From Notospermus geniculatus (Eukaryota > Nemertea > Pilidiophora > Heteronemertea > Lineidae): a stretch of 64,000 nucleotides of DNA. The number at the start of each line of letters is the position of its first letter. The stretch's first letter is position 1. The position numbers were made by a program, and so were the translations under genes. The DNA lies in assembly GCA_002633025.1 (NCBI GenBank), contig NMRB01000129.1, forward strand, positions 178,931-242,930, read 5' to 3'. Under the pieces are notes generated by a model. It searched no databases, was not told the origin of the DNA, and saw only the letters and a program-made list of their open reading frames with translations. Shown in pieces: positions 14,561-26,995 of this stretch.

Positions 14561-15012
14561 CGCGTTTCACACAAGTGGGTCATTGACAAAGTGATTTGTG
14601 CCGGAAATGCTCAATACATGATGGAGACAGAGGTGTGAAAGTTCGCAACAAGAAGTGAGATCTTTACTCCACCAGGCCTACTCAGCGTCGTGATTCTCCA
14701 CACCCAAAGTGAGGAAAACTTTGGATCTCCGGGAGGGGGTGTCCATATTCCAGAAGTTTACAACCACAGTCAGCAATTGCCTCACAAGTGTAGCACTCAG
14801 TCATTCAATTAAATTTTCGCACGATTTAATAACATAAACGCATGTGATTGCAGTATTGTACTTGCTGTACAAAGCGCTAAGATTAGCCTCTTTATTTAGC
14901 TCCCTCTATGATACATCTTGGTAAGCGCTAACCTATTGATCCCTTATCTACCAATCAGACAGAGTCTTTTTGTTTATCTATAGCGTTAACTGACAGTAAA
15001 CAGCAGATTATA

Positions 15013-15051
15013 TTCCCGCTTCGACCAATCGGGATCGCGAGGAGGCGGGAA
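15013..15051. promoter_or_regulatory. Candidate RGM promoter: CCAAT box between inverted E2F-like sites
   Basis: TTCCCGC (15013-15019) and GCGGGAA (15045-15051) face each other symmetrically around a CCAAT box (15024-15028) in a short GC-rich island, about 315-350 bases upstream of RGM exon 1. The spacing and strand suit a core promoter. No transcription start can be fixed from sequence alone. Confidence 0.35.
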
Positions 15052-15365
15052 CCATGTCAGTTGTGCTCAATCTTTCAGCCGAGTAATCACGCCTCGCATA
15101 TCGGAGTACACACTAAGGAACTACATTGTAGAGGTGACATCGATGTGGGTTTCATTTCAGTGTGGATTATCACGAATTAATACGCCTATGGATATATGAT
15201 ATCAAGATAGTTTATAGGATTACACTATGCCGGCTCCGACCTAGGAGCGATTCGTCCCACAATGATTGATTGGTGACTATGCGTTATTTCTACTTTCATG
15301 GCCACAGAGCGTACAGAAGAAGAAAGCCTGAGCTGAAACCTCTTTGGTCTGCATGGATCGAGGGT

Positions 15366-15453
15366 ATGGGGACACGGTCCATCCCAGGCTCACGTCTGGG
15401 CCCGATCCCCCTCCTTATAACTGCCACACTTTTCATGTTCATCACTAGATCAG
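15366..15453 (+). CDS. RGM: RGM coding exon 1 (signal peptide)
   Basis: This short exon encodes a basic N-terminus (MGTRSIPGSR) followed by a hydrophobic run (LGPIPLLITATLFMFI), a typical secretion signal. It ends at CAG|GTAGGT, leaving one base (G) that joins TT at the start of exon 2 to make Val. The phase-1 match is the main reason to assign it to RGM. Reading is open upstream to an ATG at 15279, so a longer N-terminus is possible. A separate signal-peptide exon also occurs in vertebrate RGM genes. Confidence 0.82.
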
Positions 15454-18400
15454 GTAGGTGAAATGTACGTCCTGAAGGATCCCGTGCTGTCGGTTCGTGG
15501 CGCGAAGCGAAGACGTCCGATTCGCGGACGGTCCGACGGCTACTTCTCCCATCACAGATACTGCCAGCAGCAGTTCTGGTCTGCTACATCGTGTGCATTG
15601 ATCGCTCTCAACGTTACCACTACCATGTTGTAATACGTATGTGTATGTACACCATGTAGTTTTCACTGTTTGTCCCACAATAAGATCGTTTGTGCCAGTA
15701 GAGCAGCTGCTAAGTGTAGGAATGTTTTGTTCTTACCATGATCAGGCCCATTCATTCATTTCCTCAGTGTTAAAGCAGAACTGTCTAAAAATAATGGACT
15801 CTAATTCAAATACAGCTTTATTGACTACCATCATGTCAATGGGGGCTACAGTCTTATAATCTTGTTACATAAGAGCTCTTAGTTCTCAAAAAACTTGAAC
15901 ACAATTTAGGGCCTATAGCTAAAGCTGAATTGATCCAACCTTTTTGGGCAAGGTGAAGTGATTTTGAGAAAGTGACTTTCTCAAGAGCTTGTAGGATTTA
16001 TGTGAAGGTGAACTTACTTAAAACTGACATGAATGAAAAAGAAGATGTTAAAGCTGAACTTGATTGGGGTTAAACATGGTAAGACATGTTAGTTGTCACC
16101 ACTGGGTGTCACATTCATCTTTTCCTTTCATGTCTTCTTGAATTTATTAAGCCTGATTTTCTCTCTTCCAGTTTCTGGAAATCAGTTTTCTGGGAGTAGT
16201 CAGTGTCGTGTTGATGACTGCTGGACACGCTACAATAATGCTCTCCAAGGGATGGGAGAGCTCTACACACATCATGACACTAGTGTTGACCAGCGACTCT
16301 CCTGTATTGCTCTACGGACATATCTAATGTGCATCAGACAAGTGAAAAATATGACGGATTCGTGTGTCGGGGATATTCGTTTCCATAGTGTTCAAAAAGT
16401 TGTTGAAAGGAAAATGAAAGACAGTAACTGTTCTGTGCAAGGTGAGATCTACAAGGGATCTGCTACCAACCTTGGCCCTGGATATCAAAGGCCTCAGGTG
16501 CCACGTGCACGGATTTGCTCCTACAAACCTCCAAAAGCAGGTCAAACCGTCCATAAACATTGTGGATTATTTGGTGATCCTCATTTACGGACGTTTGCGG
16601 ATGAATTCCAGACATGCAAGGTGCGTGGGGCATGGCCCCTGGTGGACAATGAACACATTACAGTTCAAGTGACCAATGACCCTGTTGGCCATGCAGGAAG
16701 CGCTACAGCCACTAGCAAGGTGAGTATACCCTGTCAGTTGTCAACCCACTCATCCAAGGAGTGGAAGGAGCTGCCAGTGACACATACGCCTACATTAATA
16801 TTCTGTCTGCATCACTAACGACACCTTTTGGACAAATCATTAAGTGTGGAGACAGATTGTGGGGAAGGGTTAATGATCAATTTGGCCTGTTACATATCTG
16901 CATGGACCGATACACAGGGCTCCTCCCCATGGCCTGCATACATTCAACGCCGAGACAATGATGTGTAACAGCTTATGGGCTCCCAATGTAAAATTCCTTT
17001 ACATCTTCAGACAATCCCCGTAACCTACAATTACTGGTCAATAGAGAACCGAAAAGGAGTTGAATTCTACTGTGCCCCATGCATAGAGGCTGCACAAAGA
17101 TGACAATGCAAGCCTTCTGAATTGACAGCTCCAGGTGTTCTTATTGCAGAGCCCATGAAATTATTCATAGCCATGGTGCATGTAAAAAGTAGCTTTTATT
17201 TTATATCTTTGCTTCAGAAATTTCATTAGGCCTGCCAAAGAAGCAACAGTCTCAGTGTGGCCCATGGCCACATCTGAACTTACCGGTAATGTAGCGTCAG
17301 ATGGGACTGCGGATGTCTTGAGTGATTTGCAGTGTTCACTTCACCATCCACCAAAGGAATTCTCTCCACACTGCCGATTTCCGAAAGTAGGCTTCAGTCC
17401 ACACAGTCAAAAACCATTCATTCAGCACCACAGTAGGCTTATCGTAATTGTCCTGAACAAATTAACCCAGAACTCTGTGCCTAAAGACTTATTCACCCAT
17501 TTGACATGTACAAAACATATGCCTAGTTTACACATGTATTTCTGTGTAGTGTGGTGTGCTGTTATCTGAAATAGGTATTCATATTTACTCATATTAATCA
17601 AGTGAATAGGTTGATCCTAAGGCGAAACCTCACTCACTGAATAGCCACTCATGAAATGTGTGTGGAGAAATGATAAGTAATAACACCTAACTAGAGGCCC
17701 GCAATGGGAGCTCACCAAGTTATCTTCTCAGTTTCCCCTTTGCCCTTGGACACCCCACTGTGTTGGCTGCATTCTCACCTTGTCCAAACAAATCACTGAT
17801 GGAAGTAGAGCAAGCATACTCATTTACCACTTATATATCAGTTATTTATGGGGAAGCCTGTGACATATGAAGTTTTGTGTATTGGAACAGAGCTTTATGG
17901 TGCTGTGTGAAATAAAGTGCACACCGGCACACTAGAATGTCAATACACATTGGTGTGTGATGTTCTTTTAGGACTCCACTGTTTCCATGTTACATTTAAG
18001 TCTGCTTTATCAAGTCACCATGCCTTGTATGCATGTATGTTGCTGTCTATGACTTGCCAAAGGGTTAGGCACTTGCTTCCCCAGAAACTAAGCTGCACAC
18101 CTACAGTATCCTTCTCCCCGGGGTATTTATGTTTTATCATCATGGTGCATTTTCCAGTTGATTTTGCCTGTAATAGGATGCAGTGTAAATATACTCAGAG
18201 GCAATTTGATCCAAAGGCTGTTGCTGCACAGGTCATTGGTTGGTCAAGTGCTGCTGTCCCATTGCAGTGGTGACTTTTCTGACCCCCACATCACTGGAGC
18301 TGGCCTTGGAAGATAGAGGAAACAGAAGACCAGTGTCCAAGGAAACCAAGGAGACCAGTGATGAATGCCAATTTGTGCATAAAACTGAATAAGCTATGTA

Positions 18401-21400
18401 CTGCTGCCTATCAATGCTGCTACACATGGTCCCCTATCCATTGCACTGCTGGATTCATTAGTCTGAACTTCTTCCAACTTCAAGGCTACTGCAGCATTTT
18501 CCTTCACACCATTTCTCACCAGACTGGTCTACCATGTCTACCTTCCGTACTTCAGCCATAGACATGCAGAACACTATTCCATTCACCTATGGCACCGGGC
18601 GGGCAATAAATCTGAAATCAAATTCCTGTGCCTGACAAATTGAATATGCCAGCTGCTGTTTGCCACATTCTTGTCAAAGATGGCCCAGTTTTTTTGTATC
18701 CCCTAACTTGTCTTCCGAAGCCTTTCCAAGACTTCAAATCCCAATTAAAATACCCTCTTTCGAATGTGAAAATTGGGCCTCAGAAAGCACTCTGCAACAT
18801 TGTTTATCAAATTCTCTGTGTTACACTCGGTTAGTGACTGTATGGACCAAAAGCAAAGGATGTGTCCTTACAGGGAGTCCCTTGGTTCTTGACACTGTAG
18901 ACTGTGTCCATTGATGAGCAGGAGCATGACCCCACAAAAATGGGGACAAATTAATCAAGGACACAGCCCAAGGTTGTGAATGAAGTGTGGCATTTAGTTC
19001 GATGGCTTTGTTCTTCAACATTTGCATCCTGTCCAACTCTCATTCCAATTTTCTGGCAGATCATGGGTGTGAGTTTTGTCGCATATCCACTGTGCTGAGA
19101 GATAATCTTGGTCAAACAACGTATCTTCAAATCATATAACACACAAGCCCAGTTGTGTAACTATGCGGATGAGGAATCCTTACATCAGTACCGTATCCCT
19201 TTCAGTAAAGAATGAATTTCATTTGATTCATAGATTGCAAATGGGTGAAACCATGGAGAAGATTCTTCCTTGCTTTTTGGCATAAGTTATATTCATAGTA
19301 AAGGCTGCTGTACTTGTAGCACATCCCAACATAGAAACGTCACCACACATCACATTCTCAAGCTGTATTTTCCTTTCAACATCTCCAGTAATTAGTTCCC
19401 TCTGTAGCCTATTAGTTTTCTTGGCAATGATTACATACACAGGTTGTCCAGCCAGTAACCTGGCCTCAAAACCAATTTTCCATCCTAGTGATTTATTAGT
19501 GCAGCACCTGGTTATCTTCATATCTCTTGGCTTCCCCCACAATTTTTCATTTCAAAGAGCTGTAGGTCTCAGAACACTACAACACTGCCTGCATGGTAAA
19601 ATCTTGCTTGATATTTCCACTCCACTGCCCAAACATGCCAAAGATGTTCATCTTCATTCATCTGTAACTTGGTTCACCATTTTGGACCCTCAAATCAGGT
19701 GGGTGAGATACATTGACCTTTCTTCCATCCCAACAGTTCAAAGAGCTCGTCTCCTCTCCGTGGTATGAGATACACTGTCTTGATGTGTGTAAGTGGTCAC
19801 AAGTTCAAATCCAGAGCCAGAAGACATGGTCAGGTCTTGTGGATCTCTGTTGTTGGATGGATTCTCAAGTTCTCAAGGAAGTCTCACCCCTTTCACTTTT
19901 ATATGGCACCTTTTGCACTTAAATGTGCAAAGGCAAGTTTGCTTTTCTGCTGTGTTTATGGGGTCATTGATAAATATTCTGATAAGTTTGTTTTGATCTT
20001 GGCGACCCAAATAGTTTAACCTTCAGTTCTTGTTCTTGTACAGTATAGTGTAGGTTTGCTTCTGTTTTCTCATATGGCTTATGATGTTGGCCTGGTCAGC
20101 AATCCTACGAAAACACTGCATGCCTTCAGCCTGTACATTGGGGATCTATAGTACCAGTAACCACATCGAACATTATGTTGTAACTTCAGGCACTTTTGCA
20201 CCTCAACTGTTTTCTGATACATTCATGGCAGACACTTGATCAAGCTGTATAAACCAAGGCGTAAATCAAGAAATGGAAATTTACCTCAGAGCCATCTTGG
20301 CATAAACACAACATGACCGAACTTCTAAACATGATGCACAAAAAACTGGAGTCATCTAGGGCATCATGTAATCTTCTTTGTCCATTGAAGCAGTTGGCTG
20401 CATCCTGACATCTGTTAGCTCATTTCAGAAATGAGTGTGGAAAAATGCAGCAGGATGATAGAATCTGCATGATGCCTGATATCTGACAGATGGGGGTCTT
20501 CACCTTTCTTTGTAGGCTTCAAGGACTTGGGAGATTAGGCCTGCATGGGTAACCTTGGGGATGGAAAATGCTGATAGTGTTTGATTTGAGCGAAGTTCCC
20601 AGTGCAGCTCTCCCTGTAATCGCTTCATTATTCAAAATTTGCACTCTCTGTGAATTGGTTGCTCCTTCCTCACAGTGATAAACTCAACCATGAAATTGGG
20701 CAGAAAGCCTCTGGTCCTAGATGGCAGGTTATGCAATATCTTGTGGCCTCCCCACTGAGCTATCTTCCAGGTGAATTGCCTCCATGAATACAACTCCTGG
20801 GGAGGAATTAAATCCACTACTTCTACAACAAGAACATCCTTTATTTGGGTACAGAATGAAGAAGGTGACCCTGTCCATGGAGCAATTAGATCTATTTGAA
20901 CCATTCTCTTGGTAGTGGATTTAAAGTCTTTCTCTTCAATGTCTACTTCTGTCCAACTTCTTAGGTTTCGGCATAGCCATGTCCGAGTGACCAGTAAAGA
21001 ATCATCTAAGCAGTCTAAGTCTACGAAGTTCAGATATCATTGTGTAACACTAAAAGAAAGAAATCATGGATGAGCATTATCATTTTTATTCATCATCGAA
21101 GGTTCTGCAGATGTTCCTCCCAATTATCTCTTGTCCGAATCACATGATTTGATCTCCATTTTATCAGTATTATCACTTGATGGTACATGTATTTGTCCTT
21201 TCTATTCATAGCTTCTGGTCATAACATTTCTGGCAAATATGCATTAAGCATGCCTGGTAGTGTACAATGTTTGTGGTGCCCCTAAATCTATGGAGAGAGC
21301 ACACTTCAGGTATTTGCTCAGGACAAGGCACAATACTTTGAGAACACACACCAACAGGCATGCCCTGCAGTCTTCTTCTGAAATGCTTTCCAAGAATAGC

Positions 21401-24400
21401 CGGCCATTTCTATACACTTCCCTTGTCACTATTGTTCCGTAGTTGGCCATTAGTGGAGTGACAGAATGCATGCAAACTGTACCTTCTGACCGTGTTTTTC
21501 TACCAAACACTCTTCGGCTTGTTTTGAGGGGCCTGAAGGGGGATTGGCAGATATTCACCGGAGAACGTTTGTTATGTTTAGGCCTATACTTTACAAGCCT
21601 TCAAAATGCCTTTTGTGCAGTCTGTTTGTGTCCATTGCCAAATAAGTTTGTTGCATTCTTTGATCACTACTGGTGAGGTTGCAGCTACTGCCAAAGAAAA
21701 CACCACGGATAGAGATGCAAGCCTATGTTGACGACTAGGACTGCTCTTCCACCTTCGGCCTGCTGAACAGTGCAGTTCTAACTCATTTTCATGGAGTGAT
21801 TGGGTTCTCTACCATGTATCATACCTTCAGGTTTGATACTATTGATCTGTAGCCAAACAAGAAGGTTAATTGCTTCTATGAATGAATCATAAACAAAATA
21901 CCTTGATGGTGTAACAAATATACACCTCTTGGGAACACACACCTGATCGTGTTAGAATGACTGGAAGTGGCATGACCGACAAATCAAGATCTGACTGAGC
22001 AAGACATTTTGGGGTTTAGTCCCAATTTCTCCATAACCATCCATGTTCAAGCCTTCACCTGAGTCTACAGACACTACATAGTACATAGCAATCAAGCTGG
22101 AACCCTCACCCATCCCTGAGGATAAACCAACCAGATTGTTGTTGATGAAAAAACAGATTGATGACTGTGTTGCATGTCTGGTGTTGGACAAATTAACGAA
22201 GTAAGCTGAATATCTGATCACATTTCCTAATCAGAGCCAACAGTATTACATTTGCCAGTAAAATTAGTGCTTAGCCTGTTTTTGTGCAATCTGTATTGCT
22301 GACAGCCTGTTCATTTATCACAGTAAAGCATGATTCAATTTGACAGGCCATCAGGGCCTCTGGCAAATGATAACTGCAGCATCAATGGATGAGCTGGACA
22401 GACAAGCAGGGCCTATTTGGCGGTGATAAATGCAGCATTTTCATCAAGAGCTGTGCCAGACAGGCCATCAATTAAGGCACAGTAATGACTGCAGCATCAA
22501 TCAACATTTTCCTTGCACCATGATGGCAATATTGCATCTCCAAGGTACATGGTGCAATGCCTTGTCCAAGATCACAAACGAACAGTTTCAACATTCATCG
22601 TCATACTTTTCTGTGCTTATCTGTTTCTTGGCTGAAACAGTCCTGTTGGAAACTACTCTTTATTGACTCACCAACTGCATGCCGCTGGAAATTGCTCTCT
22701 TAGTAATTAATATCCAATGTTGGCTTATTATTGGTGCCGTGTTGCAAGCCATTTCCTGTTCCCATAGTTATATGTTGTGACAACAGGAGAACTGATGGAC
22801 TTGCCTGCCAACATGCCCTAGATCATAGCGAGAGCTTGCAAATTCTCATGTTTTGACAAATTGTAGGACCCCAAAATCTGCCCAAATGATTAAGTGCCTC
22901 CTACAGTCTCACTGAGTTTCTACTGTGGGTACATGTAGGCCTAAACTGGTAGGCCTACCATGCTATCAGGGAGTAAAAATTCTGTGTCTATGGTTCCATT
23001 ATTGAATGGCATAAATATACCCACAAAGAACTACACAAAACAAGACACACGAAGCGTTTCTTAATTTCCTAATTTCCGTCCCATCAGAAGCAGTTGAGGT
23101 CTTGCTAGCAAACATACCAGCACAGGCAGCCTCCCCCTTGGCTCCTGCTTTGTAAAGAACTGTCAGAGGATGGCCAAGAGAACAGAGGGCCAGAGCTACC
23201 TGCATTGTTACTAAACTCTCAGTCATCTGGCTTCTATTGTAAATTATTTCCTACTTGACCTAAAAACTGTGGTTTTATGAACATTTTTGTCGATATAGAG
23301 GCAATGTACTAAGTGCATATGCTGACTACGCTACACATAGTATATTCCACTTCAGTGTTAGAACAAGATCAATCAGCTTGAGTATAAATCTATGGTGTAG
23401 TGAATGTGCTGCAGTTGGTACACAGCACAATCTTCGACCAGCCGTCCTTGCTGAACGAAAATTGAATGTAGTGATTGTGTAGGACAGAAGTTGAACGTAT
23501 TATGTGGAGGCCATGTTTGTTATAGTAGTTGTACCTTATAGAGTTAGATATTCTGGGCTAGGTGGTCTCTGCATTAACCCCATCTGCCCATTTTGTCTCT
23601 CTGAGAGTGGGATGCTTCTCAGTGATTGCCCCGTAGAGATCGTGACAGATGGCAGTCTGAGTCCAGCACTGCTTCAGTCCTCGTGCTCGTTACAATAGCA
23701 TGAATGAAGAGGAAGTCGAAGTGCGACAGTGGAAACATACATCATTGTACATCCTTGCCTGTCAACGCGGAGATTGGTTGGTACAATTCTTAGTCACACA
23801 CCATACATTCCTAATGTGTAAGTGATGTGGCCATCTTTCTCTGGCTGGTGCAGTCCCTTGTGTTTCATAACAAGGCTGTCGAACAGAGGTCGAATTGAAA
23901 CTCTGAGCATCTCAGTATGTGAGAAGAACCTACAGGCTTACCGATAGGCCCCTACATGTAGCAATACCTCTGGAAAACCGAATTTCTTGTCTGTGTAAGT
24001 ATAAACAGAAAGAAGGATCATCGGATGACTTTCACCAACATCGCAATCTAAAGATAACAAGACGCAATCATGAAGTACACCTATGCCATTGCACCAATAC
24101 CATGTCTCCGTGTATAAAAAATATTTTGTTTCTGATTTAATGTTTTGATATCTTGGGAGTTATGTTGTAGAATATTTGTCTTCTTTCCATGCATGTAAAT
24201 GCTTTACTTGGGATGGCTACATGTACCGGTATATGAGCTGAGATGGTATGCTCTAAGGGTGATGAACCCTGAGCCCATCGTTAGTCGACAATGGAGGATC
24301 CTGTATGATTACTCTCAAGAGTAAGCAAAGCAGGGCTAACACTCCTGCCTTCAAAAAAAAACTTCTAATCCATAGGGCCTACCCGCCAATATTGCCTTGA

Positions 24401-25844
24401 GTCAATATTAATCAAAGTTGTAGTGGGTTAACTGAACTGATGCTGTTCATTTTCACCAGATGAGAAGTGTCCGCTTCAATTTAAGTTGACATAAACCTCT
24501 TTTACATCATGCAGTACCTATCACAGACAATTCACCTGACCCACCCAGTACACTTGTCTTGTACTTATCCAAGAGATTTTCTCTGCCTCCAGTTCCTGGG
24601 TGGCTTGTCTTACTCAGGACCCGAAGCTGTACTTTGATAATCTCAAGCTCAGCTACCTGTGTCAAGTGTCCTCAATGACCTACAATTGAGAAATGCTGAT
24701 AATCAATGGGTTTCTCTACAGATTTGAGTGCTAGTGATCGATAATGTTCAGATTTCTTCAAAAACCTATCCACGAGATGATACAAATGATAGTGTTGTGG
24801 GAATTTCTCACACCTCAGCCTTGATGGTGCTTGATGGCATGGATCATGGCAGAGTGAGGCTGTTTGGGAAGCCGCTAGGAACCACTGTTACCTCAGGATG
24901 CCAGCCCTGTAGAAGCCGTACCAAGAAGACTGCCTCCCCTCACCCCCGAATCGAACAGACCATGCACCCCTTACTTGATTTAGTAATAACACACGCATCT
25001 GGAATCCAGCTTTGGGACAAAGACAAATTTTGCGAGCCAACATTTTCATTACAGGTCTGAAGCAGAATGAAGTTTCTTCGTTTGTCATTCTCAGCGTCAT
25101 GCCTCATTATGTGACCTCTCATCTGATTCTTCTCTCTCTTTGTCTTTGCAGTTGACTGTGGTAATCAAAAGGAACGATGACTGTGGTGCCGATCGATTTC
25201 TTACATATCAGGCTCAAACTGACTACCTCCCATCTACCTTCGATAATGGACGTGATCATTTCGGTCCAGACAAAAGTGTTCAGCTTACACAAATCGAACC
25301 AGGAAAACATGTGGAAATATACATCAGATACATCGATACGACTCTACTGGTGCGGCAAATCGGCCGTTATTTCACTTTTGCAATTAAAATGCCAGAGGAG
25401 ATAATCAATAAGAGCCGAGAAATTCCACATGGATTACAACTCTGCGTGAAAGGATGTCCAAAAAGCGAACGGATAAATTATAAACAATTTTTAGCGCAAA
25501 AGCATAGTCGGTTAAAAAATATCATTCATCAAAAGCAGTTAGCGATGACACGGGAGGATGCAGTGGCACATTGTCGCAAATCCAAAGTTGTCGACTTTTA
25601 CTTTGATTCCTGTGTCTTTGACCTCATGACAACTGGGGACAAAAACTTCACTTTGGCAGCCTACAGTGCCCTACGGGATGTACTAAGGTTACACCCCGCG
25701 GCTGGCAAGGGGCATAAAAATCGAACTGATCTTTCAGAGTACGATTCCTACAGTGGGGCAAATACTCTACGGACTAGCTTGCTAGCATCTCCTCTTGCAT
25801 TTTGCGTGCTATGTGCGCTGATTTTAACGAACTGGCGGACATGA
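15366..25844 (+). CDS. RGM: Repulsive guidance molecule (RGM), three coding exons
   Basis: Coding exons are 15366-15453, 16172-16719 and 25152-25844, joined at GT-AG sites in phase 1 and then phase 0. The product is 442 residues, close to vertebrate RGMs (about 430-450). RGM proteins are GPI-anchored extracellular ligands of neogenin and co-receptors for BMPs. Visible parts: a hydrophobic signal peptide (about residues 1-29); a Cys-rich N-terminal domain; the family's FGDPH autocleavage site with the Asp165-Pro166 bond at 16576-16581; the partial von Willebrand D-like stretch that follows (FQTCKVRGAWPLVDN); and, in exon 3, VRQIGRYFTFAIKMPEE, CVKGCPKSERI and YFDSCVFDLMTTGDKNFT, all strongly RGM-like. 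N-glycosylation sequons occur as NMT, NCS, NFT and NRT. The last ~20 residues are hydrophobic, as expected for a GPI signal. An in-frame ATG at 15279 would add 29 residues; I prefer 15366, which has G at -3 and G at +4. The RGD seen in human RGMA is absent (CVGD instead). Confidence 0.95.
16172..16719 (+). CDS. RGM: RGM coding exon 2 (N-terminal domain, GDPH cleavage site)
   Basis: The exon follows a polypyrimidine tract ending CTCTTCCAG and stops at AAG|GTGAGT. It encodes the Cys-rich domain beginning SGNQFSGSSQCRVDDCW. Near the end lies CGLFGDPHLRTF, the family's autoproteolysis site. The exon closes with VQVTNDPVGHAGSATATSK, the usual RGM exon boundary region before the TIIF-type strand. 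Cysteines are spaced as in RGMA/B (an R-x-Y-x-x-C and a C-x-G-D motif). Confidence 0.96.
16720..25151 (+). other. RGM: RGM intron 2 (8.4 kb)
   Basis: The intron is bounded by GTGAGT and TTTGCAG. It has no exon that fits RGM phasing and no long palindromes. The minus strand between about 19.2 and 21.6 kb holds two or three moderately long open frames that could be a decayed transposon-derived coding sequence, but no family was recognised. TAGGCCTA-type palindromes recur here (for example twice near 22.94 kb). Confidence 0.7.
25152..25844 (+). CDS. RGM: RGM coding exon 3 (C-terminal domain, GPI signal)
   Basis: The exon starts after TTTGCAG in phase 0 with LTVVIKRNDDC, directly continuing the ATSK of exon 2. 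It encodes the neogenin-binding C-terminal half, including HVEIYIRYIDTTLLVRQIGR and the conserved FDSCVFDLMTTGD block. It ends in a Ser/Gly/Ala-rich stretch, then a hydrophobic tail (LLASPLAFCVLCALIL) and TGA at 25842-25844. The tail fits cleavage and GPI attachment. Confidence 0.97.
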   Translation: MTVVIKRNDDCGADRFLTYQAQTDYLPSTFDNGRDHFGPDKSVQLTQIEPGKHVEIYIRYIDTTLLVRQIGRYFTFAIKMPEEIINKSREIPHGLQLCVKGCPKSERINYKQFLAQKHSRLKNIIHQKQLAMTREDAVAHCRKSKVVDFYFDSCVFDLMTTGDKNFTLAAYSALRDVLRLHPAAGKGHKNRTDLSEYDSYSGANTLRTSLLASPLAFCVLCALILTNWRT

Positions 25845-26995
25845 AAGCAGATTTCTCTCCTTATTTATGTGCTTTACAGTGGATTTATACTCATGAGTGA
25901 CCTCTGCATCCAAATTCAGCAACATTGTGCTCTATGTATTGTGATATAGAATTGTGAATGTGCTGCAAAACGGATCTGCCCCGGGGCAAGACTGCTGATT
26001 GCGACTTCTTCAACTTGATATCATCCTCTTCAACTTGATATCATCGGCTTATAAGTAACGAGTGATTTCACTCTCAGGTATTAACCCCTTATGATTGAGG
26101 TCTTATTGAAAAACATGCCTGTGAGAGCATGATGGGGTTTAAGGAGCAGAGTTGGACCTTTGTCAGTTCAGATTGCTGGACCAGGCCCCTCTCACACAAG
26201 GCCAGGATCAAGTGATGCACTTAATTTTCAATTTCTTAATTGCTTTGATTATAACCTTGGCAGCCGTCTCAATTACTTTTTCAGTTTCAGGGAACTTGTA
26301 AATCAATGTCTTCAGATATGTAATTGTCATTAATTAGATGATTTTGTAAATCTCAACTGTAACTTACTGTAATTGCTAAAGACAAGAAACCCTTCTGAAA
26401 GCATTCTTTTGCTCAACTAACTAATCAGTGAAGTCTACTTCTGCTATCGGTATATCTAAATTTCTCAAGTCAATACAATATTGGAATTTTCCCTTAGTCG
26501 GGAGGAAACCGGACGCACATACATAGTAACACAATGTGACGTCTGTGCACCGGTATTTCATTTTCTGCTCCAGACACTTTGGAGTATACCTCTCATCAGA
26601 AGTAAACTGTTAGAAACCTTCTGGTGATTATTGCCTATGATTTTTCTCTCATTGTTCAGAATTCATCGAAAAAATTGGACTCTTTGTTGTCATTGGGTTA
26701 TGCTTGTGTGCCGTCTACCCAGGATATCATTCTGGCACAAAACATAGCCATGGTTTTCTTTCAGCCTTTGGTTTAAAAAAGACCTTTCTGCGCCATTCGC
26801 AGCTTTTCATCGCAATCATTCATCACTCCAGCTTCTAAACCGAAGCTGTGAGCATTCATTGCTAAATTTGATGTTGCACACCATGCTGGCGTCACGATTC
26901 AGGAAAGTGGGTCATCGCCGCCAGTGTTTCAAAGCTATGCCAAAAACATGTAAATAATGTAAATATGAAATAAATGCATCTGGGTATTTCTTATC
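25845..26995 (+). other. RGM: RGM 3' untranslated region (inferred)
   Basis: About 1.15 kb of AT-rich non-coding sequence follows the RGM stop and runs to a canonical AATAAA. It contains a direct tandem duplication of a ~20-base unit (CAACTTGATATCATC core) at 26010-26044. No open frame of interest was seen. The extent is inferred from the poly(A) signal only. Confidence 0.55.
26969..26974 (+). promoter_or_regulatory. Polyadenylation signal AATAAA for RGM
   Basis: AATAAA lies in AAATATGAAATAAATGC and is followed about 25-40 bases downstream by a GT-rich stretch (TTGTTGGAGTGTGTTG). It is the best-supported 3' end for RGM. Confidence 0.6.

Noticed and set aside
24728-25060. 110-codon open frame upstream of RGM exon 3
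   Set aside because: It lies inside the intron, has no RGM similarity, and is not joined to exon 3 by usable splice sites.
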